Made by a program: the position numbers and the translations under genes
Shown: positions 11,901-21,666 of the stretch, in pieces
Layout of the letters: each line of letters starts with the position of its first letter
Position numbering within the stretch: the first letter of the stretch is position 1
Notes under the pieces: generated by a model
What the model was told of the DNA's origin: nothing
Databases searched by the model: none
What the model saw: the letters and a program-made list of their open reading frames with translations, nothing else
Source: Apostichopus parvimensis
Lineage: Eukaryota; Echinodermata; Holothuroidea; Aspidochirotida; Stichopodidae
Assembly (NCBI GenBank): GCA_000934455.1
Contig: KN886150.1
Location: 21,998-62,209, forward strand
Direction: 5' to 3'
DNA: 40,212 bases

Positions 11901-14296
11901 TACAGTTTGAGTTAGAAGCTAAGGAGAGTATGATGATAAATTCAGTGGCATGGGTTTTTTGAGGTGTGATTACTGATAAGCCTATTGAAAAATCAAAGTT
12001 GTAAAGTTGTGGAACATTTCTACCACAAAGTTTCTCAACACCTACAGTACATACCATAGTTGAATTTTTAATGTAAAGAGTGGACTCTTGTGAGTTGTAA
12101 GTTTTCAGGGAATGATGTAAAACAGGGGTGGGCAACCTCTTTGAATGAATGGGCCAGATATAAGGAGTGAAAAATTTGACTGGGCCGCACTTAACCAACG
12201 ACCTGCTGTTGATTTCAAACCTTTCATTCCTAGGACTTTCAAGTAATAGGTGTGTGTACTTAATCTGTATTCACAAAAACATGTCAATACAGTACAGTTG
12301 ATAATTAATGGGGATAATAGGCCTACCTGACAGCATCATTAGTGCCGATAAATTCTAAGCAGCTAGCTCGTTTTTTATTATGATGTAAAATAGATTGATT
12401 TTTTCTTTTTCTTGAGACATCTCACGGGCTGCAAAAAATCACTGGCGGGCCGCAGGTTGCCCACCCCAGATGTAAAAGGTACTGGTCTTGTGTTCTTCTA
12501 TATCAAACGAGTTTTATAAAGCTTATCTTTTTTCTTCTCTTTCCATGGCAGGATGGAGCTATCGAATTTGATGAATATGTCAAAGCACTCTCTGTGACTT
12601 CCCGTGGCAACCTAGAGGAAAAACTCGACTGTAAGTGTTTGTGGCATTAAATCCTTTCTGAGGCAAGGCTAGGAGAGTTTAATTAAACATTACTTTTGTT
12701 GTGTATCTCTCTATCTGTTTAGTATTTCCTATAGAATTATGCCAAATGTTTTTTTTTTCCTTTGCAGTCAGGAGTGTTAGAGTGTACAGTGTTTACATTG
12801 CCTTATGAATAATTCATTATTCCAGGGCCTGAACTTTTGTTAGTAAAAAGTTTGGGATGGTAAATTCAGTAGTTGCCTTTGTCTTGTTTCATTTCAAATA
12901 ATTTCCCAACAAACAAAGATTCCAGAGGCAAACTTGATTCAGCGTAAATCCTTTAAATTGTGAGTTGCCAAAAATATGGTGCTGAAATTGAGTTTGAAAT
13001 TTTTTGCTCATATAAATTATGTCACAAATTTCAAATTTGCACACTGAATATTCAGTATCTCATTACATATAGCTTAGATGCAAAAAGGTCTGTAGGGGCT
13101 ATCATCATGTTTACTTCTGTTTGGGGTCTTCAGTATTGAGATAAAATATTTGATGTTTTTATGGTTTTGATCTTTAGGGGCATTCCGACTATATGACCTG
13201 GATAATGACGGCTTCATCACCAAATCGGAGATGCTTAACATTGTTGATGCTATCTACACCATGGTAGGGAACATGGTGCAGCTTCCAGAGGATGAAAAGA
13301 CACCAGAGAAGAGGGTAGACAAAATATTCAGGCTCATGGATAAGGTGAGAGTTACGTTGGTCATTGAGGCTAGCAGGGAAAAGTTGTATTGATAGGTTGT
13401 GTGTAGTTTAGTTGTATAATAATACACCCTTCTTTGTTGCGATCATGTAACTGGGTCAGAAGTGTTTATATTATTGTAATCAACATGGCTGACCGTTGCA
13501 CCAATTGGTCTGTCTTTCACTGCTGGTGTACCCTCGAGTCTCAAGAAAAAATTTAAGGAGTCTGTACCCAACAATCAGTGTCCAACAAAATGGGCATCTG
13601 CAAACTCATTGAGAGCATTTAATTGAAAGGTTATTCAAATCTTGGAATAACAGTTTTTATTCTTGTTTTATGTAACATATATTATTTAGTTCTCATTAGG
13701 CTACTGCAATTCATGAAATCGTCTAATTGTAAAATTCTACTACTTGTAGGATAGATCTATATCTTGTAAGCAAAGTGAATCTATTTTGCCCATCTACTCT
13801 CCTTACAAAGCAGGAATTATAAATGATTTCCATCAAAATTTTGTATCCTTCTGTATTGGCATTTTCGTTGTAGTCATAATTATGAATGGTGAAAGACAAA
13901 GCTGTGCTATCTATTTACTTCACTCTGCCTTACCTGTCTCCTACTACACTAACACACCTTTCCTAGTCTACCAAGACGCCACTGGTATAATTTTAGCACT
14001 GTGCCCCCTGATGACCATTCCTATAGATCATCGCACACTATCTCTTCCCGGTGACCTTTCCAAATTTGAAGGAAAACGCAAGTTTTTTAATTCCGCTTTC
14101 GTATATGCCTTTTCTCACGTTTTCTTGCACGAATCCTGCTGCTTGCGGCAGATGAAGGCTAAGAACTAAGTTTTGAGTTCCTTATTTCCTATCTTAGGAT
14201 CGTGACGACCGTATCACTCAGGAAGAATTCCACGAAGGTTCAAAGGCAGATCCATCTATTGTTCAAGCCCTCTCTCTCTATGATGGTCTGGTGTGA
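8961..14296 (+). CDS. NCS1: Neuronal calcium sensor 1 (frequenin), complete
   Basis: Seven coding exons with GT-AG borders: 8961-9024, 10384-10408, 10848-10896, 11569-11658, 12552-12630, 13178-13344, 14198-14296. They total 573 bases, giving 190 residues, the usual NCS-1 length. The protein starts MGKSGSKL, an N-myristoylation signal. EF-hand 1 is inactive with the family's Cys-Pro (RDCPHG). EF-hand 2 is [14 protein letters not shown]-hand 3 is [12 protein letters not shown], and EF-hand 4 is [12 protein letters not shown]. The end [18 protein letters not shown] is typical of NCS-1. Members bind Ca2+, switch a hydrophobic groove, and regulate phosphatidylinositol 4-kinase, channels and receptor signalling at membranes (family knowledge). 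EF-hand 4 has Asp in place of the usual loop Gly at position 6. Intron 4 carries a hAT MITE. Confidence 0.97.
12123..12469. mobile_element. hAT-type MITE in NCS1 intron 4 (347 bp)
   Basis: The ends are CAGGGGTGGGCAACCT and AGGTTGCCCACCCCAG, a 16-bp inverted repeat with one mismatch next to the tip. It is flanked by the identical 8-bp duplications ATGTAAAA at 12115-12122 and 12470-12477. The interior is AT-rich and noncoding. The CAGGGGTGGGCAA end is shared by many hAT (Charlie-like) elements. It lies 82 bases before exon 5, leaving that exon's acceptor intact. Confidence 0.92.
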
Positions 14297-14422
14297 TCAA
14301 TTGGATTGTCAACACTTTCAAATACAACCACATTTTCCCAAAACTTGCCAGAATTTCTTAACAGAAGGATCCTCTACTTGAACAAGAAAGGACCAACTTT
14401 TCAAGTATGTGATATGAAGATT

Positions 14423-14458
14423 AATAAAGAAAGCAGCATTTTCTTGCTGTGAAATAAA
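14423..14458 (+). terminator. Polyadenylation signals of NCS1
   Basis: Two AATAAA hexamers lie at 14423-14428 and 14453-14458, about 127 and 157 bases after the NCS1 stop. A third AATAAA near 14530 could serve a longer form. Confidence 0.5.
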
Positions 14459-14479
14459 GTGTAACTTGCATTTTGTGGA

Positions 14480-16910
14480 AACTTATTATGCACTAAGTTT
14501 GTTTAATTATTTTATATTTATGGCAGCAAAAATAAATTTTGCACAACTTTGATGCAATGTTCCACTCTCCATAAAGTTGAAAGTTGAATGTAATTGTAAC
14601 ATGGGTCAATGTTCTATTTAACTGTGCCCATGTAAGTTTATCACAATGTGCTTTAACCTTCAAGCGTAGTTCATCTCATTCTCAATACAGAATTATCTGT
14701 GTTTTTGATTCGTAGGATTGTCGTTAGCTATTCCGAAGATATTTCTCAGATTGAAATGCCCCCACTTTCCTTAGCAATTAGTTGTGACCCAAAAAGTGGG
14801 TCGACAAGTTTAATGGGTGGGTCATAAGCCCATAGAGGAAAACAGACACTAATATAATTTTCAGAGTTTTGTTGTCCTTCATCGTGAGTGATCTACTCAT
14901 TCCAATTTCATTATTACCTTATAATCTTTTTCTATGAGAATCATGGATCTACTTTCATCATAGTTTCTTGGCTTTTAAGAGTAGTTGTCCTAATTCATTG
15001 ACTGCACAGCAATTATCTTATCCTATCTTGCATTTGATTATTTTGACAAGAAAGTGTTGAGTAGTTGAGTTTACTGTATATAATCATATCTATGTGTGCT
15101 TCATAAAGGTTACTGAAACCCAACCATCGATTTAATCTTATATCATACAGATTTTGGTTATGAATGCCAGCCCCCAACCCACCTCCCAAAGATACGGCTA
15201 AGAAAAATCTTGCAACATTTGGAAGATAGTTCAAAACTAAACTGTCAGGTGGCAGCCACTTTGTCAATGACTTGATGTCATAGTGCCACTAGGAGGTGAA
15301 CTCTCTTATACAGTAAATGTGAGGCACTTTGTTGCCTTAGCAACAATATTTGCAAATTCAACCAATACAAATGTAGTAATAAAAAAAACCATATCCTCAA
15401 GCAATAGTGGATTTTTTCTTAAATCTCATTTTCAGACTTGCTCAAGTCTCCAGTCTAGTCAGGCTTGTATCCAAGGGCCGTGGGGGTGTGTACACTAACC
15501 CCCCCCCCTCCCCTTATTCAAATCCACAAAAAACAATGATAGCTAAAAGCACAGCATTGCATACAGACCTAATAAAAAGACCTACCTTATAGCCTAAATA
15601 TGCCCGAAATGCCCAGATCCCCCCTCCATGGGAGTTGGCTTCAACTACCCCATGGCCAACCCTTCCTCTAGAATATTATGCATCTGCCCCTGCCACATCC
15701 CAAACAGAGTCAAATTATCCTTGGTTCTTTGGTAAATGTTGCTCATCATCATACTACATAGATTAGCTAGTGTAATTGGGTTTGCTTCTACTTAATACAA
15801 TTGTTTCATTTTGTATTATATTGTTTCATTTTGTAGTGTGGTACTGTACGGTATATCTAGTTTCTATAATCTATATTGTTATATTTTGCTCTCTGTGTGT
15901 TACACATATAGTTAATAGCCACCACTAACCTTTCATTATCTAAAGATATTCTCTTCTGAGGTATTCATGGTACTCTTGTGCAATTTGTTGCGATGTAAGT
16001 TATGAACAATTAAATTATTAGATATTTTAATTACAGTGTTGTTTGTTGTGTCTTGGATTCGTTCGTCAAATTGTCAAGCTGATTGAATTTACTCACTTGA
16101 AGAAGTATATGCAAATAGACCATTACTAAGAGTCACAGTTGGGGAGAGGGATTTAGCAGTGGCGGTTCTTACCTTTTACCTCGTTACCTTGCATTAGGTT
16201 GCACAATGCAACCACTCTCAAGTTTGCTCTCTCAATAAGCACAGTTTCAGACACATTCTATGTAGAGCTGGCAGAGAAGGGTAAAGTGGGGTGGGAAGGG
16301 TAATGGTACATGTGACTTTGATTTGATTTGAAACAAACCGCAAACGCACCTCAAAACTTTGCGACAAGATAGACGCTCTGTGTGTTCTGCACCATAAAAT
16401 TCCAGTATTGGAAATGTGTTTTAGCACAACCTTAACTTTTAATTAATTAAATTTTTTTCTTTAAACTTTTCAACAAGGGGCCGCTTTTCAATTAACAAAT
16501 GGTAATGTTGTCCTTACAAAAGATGGTAAAGGAGTTCTATACATCAACAAAAGGGGCCCCTTCAGGTTACTATCTCACTTTTCATAAACTCAATAATCTA
16601 CAGAAGACTAATGTGATGCAATCATCGAAACTTGAAGCTGATTTTAGACAAAGAAAATTCATTTAGTTTGATTGAAGGACAAGTGTAACAAACAACCTGT
16701 ATGTATGATATATTAGAGAGAAAGTTAAGGGTGTGTATGTGATGGACGGAAAGGGGAGGGGGGGGGGTGGCGCGGGGTCCTTTAAGATTATACTTGATAG
16801 CTATGAGCTTCTGTTTGGCTGTTTACTATTCCTACATTTAAGAGCCAAGCCTCTCTCTGAATACGGAGTTTTGACCAAAAGCCTGCACAACATTGGAAAA
16901 AGTGAATGCA
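14480..16910. other. No recognisable gene
   Basis: AT-rich intergenic DNA between the NCS1 3' end and the converging phi-0-like gene. It holds a C-run near 15500-15512, a G-run near 16756-16767, and a hAT-like half end CAGTGGCGG at about 16158 with no partner found. Open frames here show no domain. Confidence 0.4.
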
Positions 16911-16914
16911 ATAT

Positions 16915-16977
16915 ATTTTATTTATAACTAATTATTCTTCCCATGCATGGTAGTTTAGCAATCGACATATTAAATTT
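16915..16977. repeat. 63-bp direct repeat, copy 1 (3' side of terminal exon)
   Basis: Identical to 17187-17249 over 63 bases. It starts 51 bases beyond the stop codon of the phi-0-like gene. Read on the - strand it carries AATAAA (16917-16922), so it probably supplies that gene's polyadenylation signal. Confidence 0.9.
16917..16922 (-). terminator. Polyadenylation signal of the phi-0-like gene
   Basis: AATAAA on the - strand, about 105 bases after the stop codon at 17028, a normal distance. It lies inside repeat copy 1. Confidence 0.5.
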
Positions 16978-17027
16978 GGAATAAAGTTCTGGATATTGGT
17001 AAGTTGTTGGCTAAAGCATAGGTCCAT

Positions 17028-18612
17028 CTACTTTGACACCGAGGCTCGTCGGATGCGATTGCTCCTTCGCTGAGCCCGGAAGGCATTCTTGGCTGCTGGA
17101 GCTGAGACACTCTTCCTGCGGGCTGCTGGTTTAGCCTGAAAGAGAAAAAAAAAATTATGTCAGTACAGTTTGTGTTCAATGGTGAAATTTTATTTATAAC
17201 TAATTATTCTTCCCATGCATGGTAGTTTAGCAATCGACATATTAAATTTTGTTGAATCAAGCATTCAACAAAAATATGCCATTTTATTACACTCAGTCAC
17301 GGTGGTCGAAACAAAGTTGTGGTGAGGGGTTGTGGTATACAGCAGAGACCTACACACTACGAAAGGAGTCGGACTGCAGTTTATCTGCTGCAAGAGTCCA
17401 TTTCCTTAAAAAAATTAAGATATTTATCTCAAGTTACACTTAGAACTTTTGATCGGATGGAAGTGAAATTACACGGTAGGATGTGTATGTAATATATACA
17501 TTATTTCATGTATTTTACAGTAATTGTTTTCAGAATGATACTAAATACAACAAAAAGAACTTGACATTTTACTAGCACGACGAGGGAGTAATCGTTTATA
17601 AGCTTGCCTTGGACCACTAAAAGTAACCTCTGACCCCCTAATCCACTCACATTGTAACTGAAGTTACTTATATCAAGGGTTTCCACATAAATATAGACGG
17701 GGAGAAAAAGCAAATGGGCTGTTTTTTGTTATGTACGAATTAAATATTTAGTGGATCTTTGTCTGTTTTTCTATTTTAGTTTTCATAGTATGCTTACCTT
17801 CTTTGCACTCTTTGGACGGCGGTTTGCTGCTCTGCGTTTCGGTGCGGCGGCCTTCTTTACCGCTGGAACTGCACGCTTAGCAGCGCTTCGCCTCCTGTAC
17901 ATGAAGAGAAGTCGTAAGCTACATTCAGCATCGGTAACAAGCAAATGTAAGTCGTTCATGGTGGCTATAAACAATTTCAAGAATTAAACTTTTAAGAGAC
18001 GCATTTTCTCCCTGCTTTGATTTTGTTTGTCTGTTCGTTGTTGCAGTTTTTTTTTTGCGAGATTAAGTGATGTTTATTCATGCATGCTGCTCAAAGAACA
18101 AGAAGTTTTGATACGGTACATCTTAATCACAAAACATTATCGTAGGATTAACGTCAAAACAATAAAAGCTAAAGTGATTAGCCTATAGGCATACTATGCG
18201 ATGGTTTGTTGTGTCATTTTTCATGATGTCCTTACGAGAATACACTGTTGTGGCCTTTGCCAGCTCTTCGGGATAGAAAAGATATTTGGAGGAGGTGGGG
18301 GACAGCGGAAAGTCCTCGATGAGTTCAGAGCCCACATGTGTCTAAATACATTTGCATGTTGACTCGAGAATGCCTTAACAGCCCTAGGCCAACATTAATG
18401 TCAATTTCGCATTCTATACCTATAGCACTCTGCTTCATATTTCAAGGCTACAAGTTAGAGGCATTTGAAAGGTGTGTGTGTGGGGGGGGGGGGCTATGCG
18501 CCATTTAAATTTGGCGTCACACCATGCACACAAACTACACACAATGACACAAACGAACAGCAACATATAAGAATGAAGATGTAAAAATGAACTTACCTTG
18601 CAGGTGCCTTGG
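17028..18612 (-). CDS. Phi-0-like / protamine-like small basic protein (5' exon missing)
   Basis: Three - strand exons with GT-AG borders: 18597-18612, 17798-17894 and 17028-17135 (stop TAG at 17028-17030). The joined frame reads (x)KAPARRRSAAKRAV, a middle of KKAAAPKRRAANRRPKSAKK, and an end of RAQRRSNRIRRASVSK. The exons encode about 73 residues counting the split first codon: 16 Arg, 12 Lys, 22 Ala and no acidic residue. The first exon must end with one base of a split codon; if it ended ATGG, the protein would start MAKAPARRR and be 74 residues. I could not find that exon. Size and composition fit sperm chromatin proteins, notably phi-0 of sea cucumber sperm (about 78 residues), or an H1-tail-like protein. 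It would bind DNA in the nucleus. Orthology with phi-0 is inferred, not checked. Confidence 0.75.
17187..17249. repeat. 63-bp direct repeat, copy 2 (in last intron)
   Basis: Exact copy of 16915-16977, lying 51 bases upstream of the last exon of the phi-0-like gene, inside its last intron. It carries the same AATAAA on the - strand (17189-17194), which could allow premature polyadenylation. Exact identity implies a recent duplication or conversion. Confidence 0.9.
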
Positions 18613-19691
18613 CTGAAAAGAAAATGAAAAGAAAACCGACATAAGTAAATATGCTTTAACATTCAATAGGCCTCGTCTTTCTGCAACTTTTGTATTGTCA
18701 TGGAAATCCAAAACGCTATAAATATAACTTTATTACCGTGGCGTATAAGAACACAGGAATAGCGACCCGCAAGTTTACATGTTAAGCTTGGATTTCAATT
18801 TGTACCTGCAGGCGTATACGTTTGCGTATTAATTTGTTCTAATAACTTACAGATAGGCCTAATAGCCTATTCTAGTCAGGTAAGCTATCAATAAAAACAG
18901 GCCTTAAATAGCTTAACACTGCTTTCAGTCGATTTAAGCAAGAAGTGTGCTTTACAGATATCCAGTAAAATGTAACATTAAATTGGCTTACGTTAACATT
19001 TAAGAAAAAAGTATTTTGAAAGTCAATAAATTAGCATATAGCCTATATAGGCCCAGCCTGACATTCTTCTTATCTATTGCCTTACTAGACTTTTGAAAAC
19101 TATATGTGAATCGTCAACGATCTCCAAACATATTATTACATCGCAGCCGCCTGTGCTATCCTAAGTTAAGCTTAGAATATACGTTGCAAGCCAGGCTAGA
19201 CTTTGAAGAAGGTGGCGATCAATGTGGGAAAACTATTAAAAATATTTTAGTCTATATCGATAAATATAGACCGAATAGAGAAAAGAATCTGTATTCCTAT
19301 CTTTTTACCCTTCTTTTGTCCTCGTCTGGCAACCATGATTAGATTTCGAAATAAAATTTATCGAGTGACTCGGTAACAGATAGATCAACGTCCGTAATCT
19401 TTGTCAGCTGTATATAAACTAACTATACTATAACGGTTTTTCAAAAATAAAAATGCTTTTATTTCAAATAACAATAACTACGCAAGCGCCATGTTACTAC
19501 GTCAAAAAAATGTGCGCGAAAATGGTACAGTGCCTCTGACGCGCGTAAATTCTTTCGCAGCATATCGCCAAGGCTGGGCCGATCAGAGAAATCTTTGGGG
19601 CAGGCTAACTGTGTGCGCGTCATGCAATCGTGCGCGCGCAACGCCGAACTATTCAGTACCTTTTTGTACTTCCAATGGGAATCATGTTGAA

Positions 19692-19699
19692 TGACGTCA
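19692..19699. promoter_or_regulatory. CRE palindrome TGACGTCA, site 1
   Basis: Perfect 8-bp CREB/CREM/ATF consensus in a CpG-rich stretch, about 1.1 kb upstream of the first seen exon of the phi-0-like gene. A TATATAA word for the - strand lies 32 bases to its right. Confidence 0.35.
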
Positions 19700-20591
19700 C
19701 ATATCATGTGTGTTAACTATCTTTGACATATTATATAGCGGCAACGTATATACCAGCTTTAGTTGCCCTGACTTCGGTATTTCTCTCCGAGCAGACGGAC
19801 GTTCGCGTATATCTACAGCCAAGATATCTTGATTGTGATATTACATAACCTGTGTACAGGTTTATGCTATATATTTCTTATACGGAAAAAGTGTTTATTT
19901 TGGATGGGCCAGCTGGATAGAAGTAGTGGGTGAAAGGTGGGTGGGCGAAGCCGTTTTGCACAAGCAACTAACTTTTGGACTTATAATAAATATACTGTAT
20001 CATCTCCGTTGCTTTAGCTTTAAATTGAATATAGTATCATTTTCAATGCATGCTATTTCTCTGTAGTATATATATAGCATCACCCCTGCCTCTTTCATCG
20101 GTTCACAGTGCAATTATATAAACATACATTATGTCCGGCATCTACCACCTCACTGCAGTTTAGGTCATCAAAAATCTGTTTGTATCTGAAAAAAAGGTGT
20201 GTCTTATTTCCAGCCTGTGGTATTAAGTTAAGGACATCACCAACTAACTAGTAAGGTCCAAGTCTCGTATTAAATTATATATAAGCAATTGTGATCCGGA
20301 CTTTGATTAACAGGAAAGGACCAAATAGGAACGTATGCTGTGAGTAGTGAGTTCTCCGAATAAGCCGTTACGCGTGCAAAGTATATCTTATAAGCAAACT
20401 TTTTCTTTTTCTTTCAAAATGTTCATCACTGCATGCAGCACATATAGCCACGCCGGCGCACGATATCATTGGTGACTAGCTGGTGACGTACATAGCGGCA
20501 TGCGCTATGCATACTTTTCATTGATACAACGTACGCGGCAAACAAAATCGTTCCACGCGTTTATGGCGCGCTTCGTCATGATGCCACATTG

Positions 20592-20599
20592 TGACGTCA
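20592..20599. promoter_or_regulatory. CRE palindrome TGACGTCA, site 2
   Basis: Second perfect CRE consensus, about 1.1 kb upstream of the coding start at 21667, in the same CpG-rich intergenic block. Confidence 0.3.
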
Positions 20600-21666
20600 T
20601 GGACAGTACTAACACGACAAATGGTGTGTTTACTCCCGTACGTTATATACTGGGCGATTCAACTCACGTTCATGTAGGCTACTATATATACTTAAAAGCA
20701 AACGATATCCCAAGTTCCGTAAACTTGTTAATTGAAGCAAAATTCCTGGAAAGAAGCAGTGACGAAGAGGGTTAGTGATTTGTTCTTTGGTTGTAAGATG
20801 CCTTCTTGCACAGTGAAAATGAAATCCGATTTCTAAATGCCCTTCCGAGATACGAACGCTTGAAGTTGACTAAGTTTGAACATGGTGAACATGGAGCAAA
20901 CAGCTCTATGGGGTATCTTGGATACATAGTGACTGTAAAATGTTTTTTGGGGTTTTCTTCAAATGTTGCATCCTGTATTTGTATATCCTGTATTCTAGGT
21001 TAAATGAGATCCATCACAATGTGAATTCTTCACATTATGGGCATAGCCTAGTTTTAGCTTCACATTTCGTAACAATCTTCAACTGTTAACATTTCGAAAG
21101 CGGTACACAAGAATTGGATAGAAATTTCATCACGATCGCATTACACAATATGTTTCTCGTCCATCAGTTTAAAATAGAATTTATCCCATTGATTATTATT
21201 TTGAATATCTCTTCGTCTGCCTTTACTTTAAGTTGATTTATGTTAGCTTTGGTATTGGCTCCTCGTGTTTTGTTTTGCATATGATATTGATTAAATGGCT
21301 GCAACAATAAACAATAAAAAAAACTATTGTTGATATTTCTTTTTCCAGATATAGCGTCATCGTAGACTATGTAATTATGATATCAGTGAGGAACTGTTTT
21401 TTTTTATAGAACATACGACAAACAATACTCAACATTCCACACTATGTGTTGGAAATGTCATCTCTGTTGTCCTATCTCTTGTTTTTTAATGTCAAAATGC
21501 ATTTAATTATATCTTTGCGATAAAATACACTGCCATGATGTAATTTCACATAATAATGGATGTGGTCTTCACCTATAGCAGCCTAGATACGTTAGAGACA
21601 ATTTTTTTTCACAGCACATACAAATTCTTCTGTATATTTATAAACTGTTCTTTTCTCTTGTACAGG

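Larger units (their letters stand above)
18613..21665. other. Intergenic region between two divergent basic-protein genes
   Basis: The undiscovered 5' exon(s) of the phi-0-like gene (- strand) and a 5' noncoding exon of the gene at 21667 (+ strand) should lie here. The stretch 19480-20620 is richer in CpG and CGCG than its surroundings. It contains two perfect TGACGTCA sites and a TATATAA word on the - strand at 19731-19737. Open frames at 19459-19707 and 20500-20775 show no domain and no convincing splice sites. Confidence 0.4.

Noticed and set aside
11518..12198. 226-residue open frame on the - strand
   Set aside because: It is antisense to NCS1 exon 4, runs through intron 4 and into a hAT MITE, and shows no domain.
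13786..14169. 127-residue + strand frame
   Set aside because: It lies within NCS1 intron 6, shows no domain, and the flanking exons join in frame without it.
16158..16200. hAT-like left end CAGTGGCGG
   Set aside because: No matching right end or 8-bp duplication was found nearby, so one half-match is not enough.
18435..18662. 75-residue - strand frame over the first phi-0-like exon
   Set aside because: It is in a different frame from the one that joins all three basic exons, and crosses a strong acceptor and donor.
20500..20775. 91-residue frame in the CpG-rich intergenic block
   Set aside because: No domain, no convincing donor or acceptor, and no fit to the exon phases of the gene at 21667. 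A noncoding first exon there remains possible.
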